Positions 23,852 to 33,488 of a DNA stretch of 39,754 nt are shown piece by piece. The notes beneath the pieces were generated by a model. That model made no database searches and had not been told where the DNA came from. It worked only from the letters and a program-made list of their open reading frames with translations. The stretch lies in assembly GCA_937943575.1 (NCBI GenBank), contig CALEAV010000057.1:1-39754 (forward strand). The letters run 5' to 3'. The position numbers were made by a program, and so were the translations under genes. How positions within the stretch are numbered: the first letter of the stretch is position 1; each line of letters starts with the position of its first letter. Source of the DNA: an uncultured bacterium. GTDB taxonomy: Bacteria > Desulfobacterota > Desulfobaccia > Desulfobaccales > 0-14-0-80-60-11.

Positions 23852-25390
23852 ATGGGGGAGGCGGGACCAGCGTCCCGGAGATTCCGACCACTCACCCACA
23901 ACATGGGGGTTATCATGCTATCCTGGTGGATGGCCGTCATCCTGGTGTCTTCCCTGGCCATGGGCTGTGGCGGCGGCGCCCGCCAAGCCGCCGTCAAACC
24001 GGAGGCCCCGCCTCCTGAGCTGGCTGCCCAGGAACCGGACCTTGAGCTGGCCGACGGGGAGGAGTCCCTGGGGGGGGAACTGAGCGCCAAACGCATCGAG
24101 GAGCTCCTGGCCAAAAGCGGCCTCACCTCTCTTGACCCGGCCGTCGAAGAGGAGCTCAAAAAATGGGACCAGAAGATCAAGTTTGACATGCCGGTGGACG
24201 TCAACCGGCAGGTCAAGGCCTACCTGGTCTATTTCTCCACCGAGCGCAAGGAGATCATCCGCCGCTATCTGGCCCGCTCCACCCGCTATCTCCCCATGAT
24301 CCACGAGATCTTCCAGGAGCATGGCCTCCCGGAGGATCTGGCCTACCTGGCCATGGTGGAAAGCGGCTTCAACCCCCACGCCTACTCCCACGCCCATGCC
24401 TGCGGCATGTGGCAGTTCATCCGGGGCACCGCGGTGCGCTACGGCCTCACCATCAACAATTACGTGGATGAGCGCCGGGACCCGGAAAAATCCACCGTGG
24501 CGGCGGCCAAATACCTCACCGACCTCTATAAGCGCTTCGGCTCCTGGTACCTGGCGGCGGCCAGCTACAACTGCGGCGAGGGCCGGGTGCAGAAAGAAAT
24601 TGATGCCGGCACCCACAAGAATTTCTGGGAGCTCTCCGGCAATGATCGCCTGCCCACCGAGACCAAGAATTACGTCCCCCAGATGATCGCCGCCATGATC
24701 ATCGCCAAGAATCCGGAAAAATTCGGCTTCCGCAATATCGCCTACCTGCCGCCTTTGAAATACGACACCGTCAAGGTGAACGAGCCCACCTCCCTCAAGG
24801 CGGCGGCGGTGGCCTGCGGCGTGTCGGTGGAAGAGATCCAGATGCTCAATCCGGAGTTGCGCAAGGGGGTGACGCCTCCGGACGCGCCGGTCTATGCCCT
24901 GCGCCTCCCCAAGAACGCCGCGGACAGGTTCCACCGCAACATCATGATGGCCCGGGCCGAGTTTCCGGCCTTTGCCAGTGAGCCGGTGCGGGCCGACAGC
25001 GGCAGCCGCAGTGTGCGGCGCACCGGCGGCACTTCCCGGAAGACCGCCGCGGCCACCAAATCCCGGGCCAAGACCGCCACCGTCGCCAAGAAAGGAAGCA
25101 AGCCGGCCCCCGTGCAGGTGGCCGCAGCCAGCAGGGGCAAACCCGGCAAGGGGACCCAGGCCAAGTCCGCCCCGCCGGTGCACACCGCCTCCATCCTGGG
25201 GGGTGGCGCCAAGGCCCCGGCCAGCGCCAAACCGGCCCCCAAACCGGCGGTGAAGGGCACCGCTGCGGTGGCCAAGAAAACCAGCTCCTCCGGCAGCGCC
25301 GCCAAGAAGAACGGCACCACGTCTGCCAGCAAGAAGAAGTCGAACCAGGCGGCCGGCGCCTCGGTGCGCCTGGCCAAGCGGGGCGGCTGA
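23852..25390 (+). CDS. Membrane-bound lytic transglycosylase (MltD-like) with basic low-complexity tail
   Basis: Cleaves peptidoglycan glycan strands, forming 1,6-anhydro ends. 512 residues: N-terminal hydrophobic signal ending SSLAMGCGGG, a probable but non-canonical lipobox. The SLT domain spans about residues 125-300, with catalytic Glu in MVESGFNPHAYSHAHACGMW and the motifs SWYLAAASYNCGEGRV and NYVPQMIAA. A LysM-like segment follows (SLKAAAVACGVSVEEIQMLN). The last ~120 residues are a Lys/Ala/Ser/Pro-rich tail like a histone H1 tail, unusual for MltD. ATG 23852 is preceded by AGGGGA and gives a basic n-region (SRRFR); starts at 23903 or 23915 would lack it. Confidence 0.85.
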   Translation: MGEAGPASRRFRPLTHNMGVIMLSWWMAVILVSSLAMGCGGGARQAAVKPEAPPPELAAQEPDLELADGEESLGGELSAKRIEELLAKSGLTSLDPAVEEELKKWDQKIKFDMPVDVNRQVKAYLVYFSTERKEIIRRYLARSTRYLPMIHEIFQEHGLPEDLAYLAMVESGFNPHAYSHAHACGMWQFIRGTAVRYGLTINNYVDERRDPEKSTVAAAKYLTDLYKRFGSWYLAAASYNCGEGRVQKEIDAGTHKNFWELSGNDRLPTETKNYVPQMIAAMIIAKNPEKFGFRNIAYLPPLKYDTVKVNEPTSLKAAAVACGVSVEEIQMLNPELRKGVTPPDAPVYALRLPKNAADRFHRNIMMARAEFPAFASEPVRADSGSRSVRRTGGTSRKTAAATKSRAKTATVAKKGSKPAPVQVAAASRGKPGKGTQAKSAPPVHTASILGGGAKAPASAKPAPKPAVKGTAAVAKKTSSSGSAAKKNGTTSASKKKSNQAAGASVRLAKRGG

Positions 25391-25524
25391 AGGGCATTGT
25401 GACGGCGGCCCACAGGGGCGGGAGATCGGGACGGCCCCTGAATCTGATGGAGAATCCCCTCGGGTGAGGGGGTGGCCGCCACCGGCGGCGGCATCCCCCC
25501 AACCTGACCGAATCAAGACGTAAG

Positions 25525-25559
25525 AAGGGGCAGGGGGGACGGAGTTTCCTCTGCCCCTT
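25525..25559. terminator. Hairpin downstream of mltD-like gene
   Basis: AAGGGGCAG (25525-25533) pairs perfectly with CTGCCCCTT (25551-25559). The T run is very short. It may end the transglycosylase transcript. Confidence 0.45.
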
Positions 25560-25647
25560 TAGGCTTGTGAGGGCGGGCGCACCCAGCCCCGGAGGCGTCC
25601 GCCTCCCCCTCAAGGGCGCCTAGGGGTGCTCCTCGCCGTCCGCCTGT

Positions 25648-25680
25648 CCGCCGGAAACCGGCGGGGCCGGTCATTTTTTT
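25648..25680 (+). terminator. Probable terminator before groESL
   Basis: A perfect CCGCCGG-AAA-CCGGCGG hairpin (25648-25664) is followed after nine bases by seven T. The spacing is longer than ideal, but it insulates the heat-shock operon from upstream reading. Confidence 0.5.
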
Positions 25681-25703
25681 CTGCAAAAAATTCCCCTGCC
25701 CCC

Positions 25704-25731
25704 TTGATTTTCGCGGCAACCTGATTAATCA
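25704..25731 (+). promoter_or_regulatory. Candidate groESL promoter
   Basis: TTGATT (25704-25709) and TAATCA (25726-25731) with a 16-base spacer sit just before the CIRCE operator. The -10 match is poor, so the position is tentative. Confidence 0.4.
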
Positions 25732-25735
25732 TTTG

Positions 25736-25762
25736 TTAGCACTCAATGGCGGTGAGTGCTAA
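25736..25762 (+). promoter_or_regulatory. CIRCE operator (HrcA binding site)
   Basis: TTAGCACTC - nine bases - GAGTGCTAA is a perfect CIRCE palindrome. In bacteria with this element, the repressor HrcA binds it and releases groESL on heat shock, with GroEL aiding HrcA folding. No hrcA gene lies in the window. Confidence 0.95.
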
Positions 25763-25844
25763 CAGCGGCTCGCCGCCGTCAGCCGCTCCAAGCCTCAAAC
25801 TGCAGCAAAATTCCCAGTTTTTCATTTCCAAAGGAGGAGGGTTC

Positions 25845-26135
25845 ATGAAGGTCAAACCCCTGAACGATCGCGTCCTGGTCAAGCGCACCGAGGAGATGCA
25901 GATGACCAAGGGGGGCATCTACATCCCCGACACCGCCAAGGAAAAGCCCATTGAGGGCAGGATCATCGCGGTGGGACCCGGCAAGATGAGCGACCAGGGT
26001 CAGCGCATGACCCTGCAGGTCAAGGAGGGCGATCGGGTGCTGTTCAGCAAATATGCCGGCACGGAGATCAAGATCGAAGGCGAAGAATATCTCATGATGC
26101 GGGAAGACGATATCCTGGCCATCATCGAAGAGTAA
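25845..26135 (+). CDS. groES: Co-chaperonin GroES
   Basis: Forms the heptameric lid of the GroEL chamber in the cytosol. The 96-residue protein is of normal length. It starts [14 protein letters not shown] and has the mobile loop near [20 protein letters not shown] and the core strand [15 protein letters not shown]. The ATG at 25845 has AAGGAGG eight bases upstream. It is the first gene of the CIRCE-controlled operon, 60 bp ahead of groEL. Confidence 0.98.
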   Translation: MKVKPLNDRVLVKRTEEMQMTKGGIYIPDTAKEKPIEGRIIAVGPGKMSDQGQRMTLQVKEGDRVLFSKYAGTEIKIEGEEYLMMREDDILAIIEE

Positions 26136-27827
<1,692 letters not shown>

Positions 27828-27835
27828 TGGGAAGT

Positions 27836-28013
27836 GGGGAAGGGGGCTAAGGGCCAATGGCCCTTACCCTTCCCCACACATCATCCCCCAATCCCATGTA
27901 GGGAGGAGAAATTTGGGGAAGCGAGCTTTTCTCCCGCTTCCCCCGGCTTACTTGCGGGTTGGGAGGGGGCGTGGGGGAGGGCAGGGACATCAGGTTCCTG
28001 ACCCTCCCCCACA
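27836..28013. repeat. Hairpin-rich intergenic repeat, copy C (two-way terminator region)
   Basis: Three strong hairpins fill the convergent gap between groEL and the MEMO gene. They pair 27836-27855 with 27859-27875 (a 3-base bulge), 27915-27923 (GGGGAAGCG) with 27935-27943, and 27971-27981 (GTGGGGGAGGG) with 28003-28013. The segment TCCCCCAATCCCATGTAGGG and the first hairpin resemble the end of the window (39672-39754), and more loosely copies A and B. Confidence 0.65.
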
Positions 28014-28018
28014 AATTT

Positions 28019-28858
28019 TCAGGCCGTCCAGATGACCCCGGCGTAGCCCACGAAGGAATCCCCGGGGAGCACGTCGTAGCTGGTGTAGTAGTCCACCAGC
28101 AGCGCCCGGGTGGCGCCCAGCTTTTTGGCCCCGGCCAGCGCGGCGGCGGGCGCGCCGGCGGAGCAGGAGCTCAGATCCCGGTCCGCCAAGGCAATGGCCG
28201 AGAGAGGGTCCATCTGCAAAAGGGCCTCCACGAAGCGCCGGTCATTGACCTCCTTCACCCACTGCACCGCCTGCGGCCCATAACCCTGGGGGGCAAAGCC
28301 GTAGTTCAGCCCGTAATGCGTCAGGTCGGCGGAGCCGATGAGGAGCACGCTCTGCTTCAGCTCCCGGGCCACCTCCACCACCGCCTCCCCCAGGCGTACC
28401 GCCTCCGGGGTCTGGGGGGCCCTGAGCGCCAAAAGCCGGGCCTGGGGGAAAAAGTACTTCACGAAGGGCAGATTCACCTCGATGGTGTTGTCCCCGGGAT
28501 ACTCGGGTTTCAGGGCCAGGCGCTGCCTTAAGGGGGCGTAGAACTCCGTGGCCAGGGGGATCTCCCCCAGGGGCGTCTCCCAGGCCTCGTCGGTGACCAG
28601 CAGGGGCGGCCCCCCCGGGAGATGGCCTCCGAAGAGCACCACCACCTCGGGCTTGACCGCCCGGGAGCAGAAGAAAAAGACCTTTGCCGCCAGCCTGCCG
28701 GAGAAGTACCAGCCGGCGTGGGGCACCAGGCCCCCCAGGGGCTGAATCTCGGGCTCAAGGGGCTGAACCCCGGCGATGAATTTCTCGATTTCCGCCCGGC
28801 AGGCGCCGCCGCTGCCGGGATACCAGCCGGAGGACAACATCCGGGGCCGCACCGCCAT
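28019..28858 (-). CDS. amrB: AmmeMemoRadiSam system protein B (MEMO1/DUF52 family)
   Basis: A cytosolic protein of the MEMO family, which is related to metal dioxygenases and in bacteria is often encoded with an AMMECR1 protein (AmrA) and a radical-SAM protein (AmrS). 279 residues: SSGWYPG at the start, the first ligand region LVPHAGWYFSGRLAA, FGGHLPGG, TIEVNLPFVKYFFP, GSADLTHYG, and the C-terminal SCSAGAP and VDYYTSYDVLPGDSFVGYAGVIW. The ATG at 28858 is set by AAGGAGGAAACC upstream. No AMMECR1 or radical-SAM partner lies nearby, so its pathway here is open. The gap 28859-29129 shows no clear promoter. Confidence 0.87.
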   Translation of the reverse strand: MAVRPRMLSSGWYPGSGGACRAEIEKFIAGVQPLEPEIQPLGGLVPHAGWYFSGRLAAKVFFFCSRAVKPEVVVLFGGHLPGGPPLLVTDEAWETPLGEIPLATEFYAPLRQRLALKPEYPGDNTIEVNLPFVKYFFPQARLLALRAPQTPEAVRLGEAVVEVARELKQSVLLIGSADLTHYGLNYGFAPQGYGPQAVQWVKEVNDRRFVEALLQMDPLSAIALADRDLSSCSAGAPAAALAGAKKLGATRALLVDYYTSYDVLPGDSFVGYAGVIWTA

Positions 28859-29129
28859 GGTTTCCTCCTTCACCTTAGGGGCGGAGCCGGGAGACCCGCT
28901 CGCCCGGGAGGGGGCTTTTGGGCCCACCGGGAGCGATGGGGCTAAGGTGTCATGACCCCCTCGCCCTTCATGCGGCGTTCTTAGTGAGATTCCGGAGACA
29001 TCAAGGCCAAGGCCCCGATATCCTTAAATAAAGTTAAAGGAGCGGGAGAGGGCAGACGGCAGAGGAGGCACCGGGGCCGCCGCCCCCATCCCCTTTTCCC
29101 AAAAGTTTTCCATCCCTGCTCCGGACGCC

Positions 29130-30797
29130 TCAGCCTTTGCCGGTCTTGAGGAGAAACTCCTCCACCTGGCCGTTGATGGTGAGGAAGACGGGGGTGAATT
29201 CCTCATCCCGGGGGAAGGTCTTGCCCACCCGGATGCGATAGGTGTCGCCGTGCAGGGTGATGAGATACTCCGGCGCCTCACCGGAGCCGGAGGCCAGCTG
29301 CACCAGGATCTCCTCGGTATTGTCGTGGATGTTGATGAAGAGCACCTGCCGGCCGTGGCGCTCGCCCCCCACCCCCTCCAGCCGGGCGGCCACTTCATCC
29401 CCCCGATGCACCAGCACCAGGGAGGAGGTGCTGATGGAGATGGGATACGGCTGGGGGGGACGGGGGGGCCGAGCCGGGGCGGCGCCGGCGCTGCGGGCGT
29501 AAAAGAATTCCTCGGCCTCCGTGGGGAACAGGGAGTAAGTGAGGAGGTCCTCCTCCGTCTCCACATCCGGCCGGTAGAGCAAGGGTGCTTCCTCCTCCAG
29601 TTCCTCCTCCACGCCCTCCACCCAGCCCAGGACCCGCTGCTGCAGCTCCAGGCTCACCGGGGTGTAGAGCCGCCCGAAGCGGCCCTTGAGGAGGTCCACC
29701 AGGCTGGGGATCAGGGTGTCATAGCGCCGGGGGGCGAGGATGTTCTCCACCGCCTGCAGGCCCACGATCTCCAGGATGCGGCCCTTGAGGGCGGGGTACC
29801 CCAGATCGGCCCACACCTGGTGGGCCTCTTTGAAGGCCTGGCTCTGCCGGTCCCGGGCGTCCCGGCGGACGAGCTCCTCCCGGACGAAGTCCTTGAGGAG
29901 ACTGGGGATGGAGGCGGGTCCCGGCAGATCATCGGGCCGCCGCAGCGCCGGCTCCTGGTAGTGGTATTTTTCCTTCAGGTCGTCCAGGAATTCCGTCACC
30001 TCTCCCAGGGCGTCCATGTCCAGCTGCGGGTCATGGCGGGTGCCCCCCAGGGAGAGCATGAGGGACTGCACCGGCGGCGGCCCGTAGGGCCAGGAGAGGG
30101 CCGCCAGGGTGGTGTCCACCAGCTCCGCCCCCCGGCGCACCCCTTCCTGATAGCAGGCCACCGCGGTCTGGAGGTTGTCGTGCAGGTGCAGCCTGACCGG
30201 CTGGGCATAGTAGCGCTTGAAGGCGGCCACCAGGGTGCCCACCTGGAGCGGCGCCAGCATGCCGAAGGAGTCGTTGAAGCAGATGACATCGGCGCCCAGA
30301 TTCACCAGCCGGCCGGCCAGATTGAGGTAGTCCTCCAGGGTGATGTGGGGGTTCTGGCTGATGAGGATGGTGGCCTCCACCTGTTTGCGCAGCTCCTTGC
30401 CCGTGGCCACCGCCACCGCCAGGTTGTCGGGATCGTTGAGGTTGTCATAGACCCGGATGATGTCCACCCCCAGATGGGCCGCCCGGGTGATGAACCGGCG
30501 GATGAGCTCGGGCTCATAGGGCTTGAAGCCCACGAGCATCCGCCCCCGGATGATCATCTGCACGGGGGTGTTGGGGAGGGCCCGGCGCAGGCGCCTGAGC
30601 CGCTGCCAGGGGTCCTCCTTCATCTCCGTCAGGGTGGCATAGAAGGAGGTGCCGCCCCAGCAGTCCAGGGAATAGAAACCCACCCGGTCCAGGAGGGCGG
30701 CCAGGCGGATCAGGTCCTCCTGCACCAGATAGCGGTGGACAAAATCCTCCTGGCCGTCCCGGAGGGTGACGTCGCTCACTTTGACCGGGTTAAACAT
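29130..30797 (-). CDS. Carboxyltransferase of the oxaloacetate decarboxylase alpha / PycB family, atypical active site and no biotinyl domain
   Basis: Family members move CO2 between carboxybiotin and pyruvate. The 555-residue protein has the HMGL-like TIM barrel (VSDVTLRDGQED at residues 7-18; SLDCWGGTSFYA; NTPVQMIIRGRMLVGF). The metal ligands of LHLHDN are present, then the conserved carboxylase domain and the PT-like region ending FLTINGQVEEFLLKTGKG. Two things are odd. The barrel lysine that is carbamylated in this family (motif IKDMAG) is Asn175 here, in ICFNDSFGML. The protein also stops where the biotinyl (AMKM) domain would begin. Its ATG overlaps the biotin carboxylase gene by 8 bases, so the two are made together. 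Carboxylation of pyruvate cannot be assumed. Confidence 0.85.
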   Translation of the reverse strand: MFNPVKVSDVTLRDGQEDFVHRYLVQEDLIRLAALLDRVGFYSLDCWGGTSFYATLTEMKEDPWQRLRRLRRALPNTPVQMIIRGRMLVGFKPYEPELIRRFITRAAHLGVDIIRVYDNLNDPDNLAVAVATGKELRKQVEATILISQNPHITLEDYLNLAGRLVNLGADVICFNDSFGMLAPLQVGTLVAAFKRYYAQPVRLHLHDNLQTAVACYQEGVRRGAELVDTTLAALSWPYGPPPVQSLMLSLGGTRHDPQLDMDALGEVTEFLDDLKEKYHYQEPALRRPDDLPGPASIPSLLKDFVREELVRRDARDRQSQAFKEAHQVWADLGYPALKGRILEIVGLQAVENILAPRRYDTLIPSLVDLLKGRFGRLYTPVSLELQQRVLGWVEGVEEELEEEAPLLYRPDVETEEDLLTYSLFPTEAEEFFYARSAGAAPARPPRPPQPYPISISTSSLVLVHRGDEVAARLEGVGGERHGRQVLFINIHDNTEEILVQLASGSGEAPEYLITLHGDTYRIRVGKTFPRDEEFTPVFLTINGQVEEFLLKTGKG

Positions 30798-32238
30798 GGC
30801 TGCCGCCCTTTTTGGCGATCTGGTTCAGGTGGCAGAACAACGCCGCGCTGGCCACATAGAAGCGGTCCCAGGGTTCCACCACGTCCTCGTAGGTGAGCTC
30901 CGGCAGCTTGCGCTCCAGGAAATCGGTGGTGAAGGTCCCGGCCCGGAACTCGGGGTCTTGAAGCAGGCGGCGGTAAAAGGGGATGGTGGTCTTGATCCCC
31001 CGGATGACATATTCCCCCAGCGCCCGGTCCATGCGGGCCAACGCCTCCTCCCAGGTGCGGCCCCAGACGCAGAGCTTGGAGAGCAACGGATCGAAGTAGG
31101 GGGGCACCTCGTAGCCGCCGAAGACGCAGCCATCCAGGCGCACCCCCACCCCGCCGGGGGAATAGTAGCGGGTGATGCGCCCCGGCGAGGGGAAGAAGTT
31201 GTTCCGGGGGTCTTCGGCGTTGATGCGGCATTCGATGGCATAGCCCCTCAGGCTCACCTCCTCCTGGGAGAAGGACAACGGCTCCCCGGCCGCCACCCGG
31301 ATCTGCTCCTTCACCAGGTCGATGCCGGTGATGAGCTCGGTGATGGGGTGCTCCACCTGCACCCGGGTGTTCATCTCCAGGAAGTAGAAGTTGAGATACT
31401 TGTCCACCAGAAATTCCATGGTGCCCAGGGAGTGGTAGCCCAGGGAGGCCGCCGCCTTTTTGGCCACCTCGCCCATCTCCCGGCGCTTCTCCGGGGTGAG
31501 AACGAGAGAGGGGGCAATCTCGATGAGCTTCTGGTGGCGCCGCTGGATGGAGCAGTCCCGCTCCCCCAGGTGGACCAGGTGCCCCTGGGTGTCCCCCACG
31601 ATCTGGATTTCGATGTGCTTGGGTTCCTCGATGAACTTCTCCAGATAGATGCCTTCGTCGCCGAAGGCCCGGCCGGCCTCCCGGCGGGCCCCCTCCAGGC
31701 TGTCCAGCATCTCCTCTTCCGTCCACACCAGGCGCATGCCCCGGCCGCCGCCGCCGCCCTTGGCCTTGACCAGGAGCGGGAAGCCGATGCGGGCGGCGTG
31801 CTCCCGGGCCTCCTCCGGCGCCGTGATCACGGGGGAGCCGGGAATGATGGGCACCCCCGCCTGGGCCATCAGCTCCCGAGCCAGGACCTTGTCCCCCATC
31901 TGCCGGATGGCCTCGGGAGGGGGACCGATGAAGATGATGCCGGCCTCGGCGCAGGCCTGGGCGAACTGCCAGTTCTCCGCCCCGAAGCCGTAGCCCGGGT
32001 GGATGGCATCAGCCCCGGCCCATTTGGCCACCTCGATGATCTGGGCAAAATCCAGATACCCGGCCAAGGGCCCCGGACTGACGGAAATGGCCTGGTCCGC
32101 CTTGACGATGTGCAGGGCGTTGGCATCGTGCTCGGTGTAGATGGCCACCGTGGGGATGCCCAGCTCCTTGCAGGCCCGGATGATGCGGATGGCGATCTCG
32201 CCGCGGTTGGCGATGAGGACTTTGCGGAACAGGGGCAT
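30790..32238 (-). CDS. Biotin carboxylase subunit (AccC/PycA-like)
   Basis: ATP-dependently carboxylates biotin on a carrier protein in the cytosol. 482 residues: N-terminal domain MPLFRKVLIANRGEIAIRII, and an ATP-grasp domain with the glycine loop KAKGGGGGRGM. Catalytic and bicarbonate residues are in FLEMNTRVQVEHPITE and RDCSIQRRHQKLIE; the C-terminal domain includes GYAIECRINAEDP. The usual GFLSEN motif reads GFGAEN. The last ~25 residues (VASAALFCHLNQIAKKGG) are longer than AccC of E. coli (449). It lies upstream of and overlaps the carboxyltransferase, pointing to a two-subunit carboxylase that needs a biotin carrier from elsewhere in the genome. Confidence 0.92.
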   Translation of the reverse strand: MPLFRKVLIANRGEIAIRIIRACKELGIPTVAIYTEHDANALHIVKADQAISVSPGPLAGYLDFAQIIEVAKWAGADAIHPGYGFGAENWQFAQACAEAGIIFIGPPPEAIRQMGDKVLARELMAQAGVPIIPGSPVITAPEEAREHAARIGFPLLVKAKGGGGGRGMRLVWTEEEMLDSLEGARREAGRAFGDEGIYLEKFIEEPKHIEIQIVGDTQGHLVHLGERDCSIQRRHQKLIEIAPSLVLTPEKRREMGEVAKKAAASLGYHSLGTMEFLVDKYLNFYFLEMNTRVQVEHPITELITGIDLVKEQIRVAAGEPLSFSQEEVSLRGYAIECRINAEDPRNNFFPSPGRITRYYSPGGVGVRLDGCVFGGYEVPPYFDPLLSKLCVWGRTWEEALARMDRALGEYVIRGIKTTIPFYRRLLQDPEFRAGTFTTDFLERKLPELTYEDVVEPWDRFYVASAALFCHLNQIAKKGGSHV

Positions 32239-32278
32239 AAAGGAAACCTGTGAATATGATTATTTTTTCCCTGGATTA

Positions 32279-32307
32279 ATTAAATGTCAGGGGCCGGTCT
32301 TTGTCAA
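32279..32307 (-). promoter_or_regulatory. Sigma-70 promoter of the biotin carboxylase operon
   Basis: On the minus strand, a perfect -35 TTGACA (32307-32302), a 17-base spacer and -10 TTTAAT (32284-32279). The -35 overlaps the stop end of the MFS gene. The leader to the ATG at 32238 is about 35 bases. Confidence 0.7.
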
Positions 32308-33488
32308 GCACGGCGGCAGCCCCGGGGCATATGCCCGTGGAGGCGGAAAAGGAGTGGCAGGGAAGCCAGATGCAGAAGGACGGAGAAGCCCACCAACAGC
32401 CCCAGGCTCAGATCATAGAGAAGCCCCATGAGGGCGCTCCCCAGGAACCAGCAAAGCCCGAAGCCGGTATGGAAGATCCCGAAGGCGGTGGCCCGGCGCC
32501 TGGGGGGCACCAGCTCCGCCAGCACCGCCTTGACCACGGACTCCTGCACTCCCATGCCGATGCCCCAGAGCACCACCCCGGCCAGGGCCAGGGAAAAGCC
32601 GCCGAAAAAGACCAGGGGCGCAAACCCGGCAGTCACCGCCACGGCTCCCCCGAGGACCGGCAGGCCCCGGCGGTCATAGAGGCGTCCCAGGGCCAAGGCG
32701 GCCACGGCGTCCACCCCCATGGCCACGGCGTAAAACAGCGGGATCCACACCGGCGGCAGCACCCCGGTCCTGCCGAAATGATAGGCGATGAGGGGGAAAT
32801 CGGCGCAGCCCGCCGCCAGGAGTCCCAGCGCCCCCACATAGAGCCAGAAAGGGCGGCTCAGGCCCTGGGTCTCCAGCTCCGGCACCTTCACTTCCAGGTC
32901 CTGGGGCTGGGGATAGAGACGGGCGGCGGCGGTGATCACTCCCAGGGCCAGCAACGCCGGAAGCAGAAGCCAGGCGAAGGCGGCCCGATACCCCCCCAGC
33001 CAGGCCAGCACTCCGGCCACGAACAGGGGCCCGGCCACGGCGCCCAACTGGTCCATGGCCTCATGGAAGCCGAAGCCCCAGCCCCGGCCCACCCGGCTGA
33101 CGGCATGGGAGAGCATGGCGTCCCGGGCGGGGGTGCGCAGGGCCTTGCCCACCCGCTCCAGGAGGATAAGCCCGGCCGCCACCGGCCAGGACCCGGCCAG
33201 GGCCAGGAGGGGCACCGCCAGGAGATTCAGGGCATAGCCCGCCCAGGTGATGCCCCAGTAGCGGCCCAGGCGGTCGGCGAGATAGCCCGAGGCCAGCCGC
33301 AGGGCATAGCCGAGAAACTCCCCCAGCCCGGCCACCACCGCCACCACCACGGCGCTGGCCCCCAGGAGGCCGAGATAGGGCCCGGTGACGCTGCGGGCGC
33401 CCTCATAGGTGAGGTCGCTGAAGAGGCTCACCACCCCGATGAGGAAGATGAACTTCCAGGCGGCCCGCTGGGGGGAGGGAGGGCTCAT
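32304..33488 (-). CDS. MFS transporter
   Basis: 394 residues with about 11-12 membrane segments. The first MFS half carries the loop signature SGYLADRLGRYWGITWAG between segments 2 and 3 and RVGKALRTPARDAML. A second half from about residue 215 has LGRLYDRRGLPVLGG. The RVGKALRTPARDAML pattern is common in MFS proteins annotated as uncharacterised permeases, so the substrate is unknown. The ATG at 33488 overlaps the stop of the upstream M23-like gene (ATGA), giving translational coupling. A Ser/Pro/Gly extension upstream in frame is not needed. Confidence 0.85.
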   Translation of the reverse strand: MSPPSPQRAAWKFIFLIGVVSLFSDLTYEGARSVTGPYLGLLGASAVVVAVVAGLGEFLGYALRLASGYLADRLGRYWGITWAGYALNLLAVPLLALAGSWPVAAGLILLERVGKALRTPARDAMLSHAVSRVGRGWGFGFHEAMDQLGAVAGPLFVAGVLAWLGGYRAAFAWLLLPALLALGVITAAARLYPQPQDLEVKVPELETQGLSRPFWLYVGALGLLAAGCADFPLIAYHFGRTGVLPPVWIPLFYAVAMGVDAVAALALGRLYDRRGLPVLGGAVAVTAGFAPLVFFGGFSLALAGVVLWGIGMGVQESVVKAVLAELVPPRRRATAFGIFHTGFGLCWFLGSALMGLLYDLSLGLLVGFSVLLHLASLPLLFRLHGHMPRGCRRA

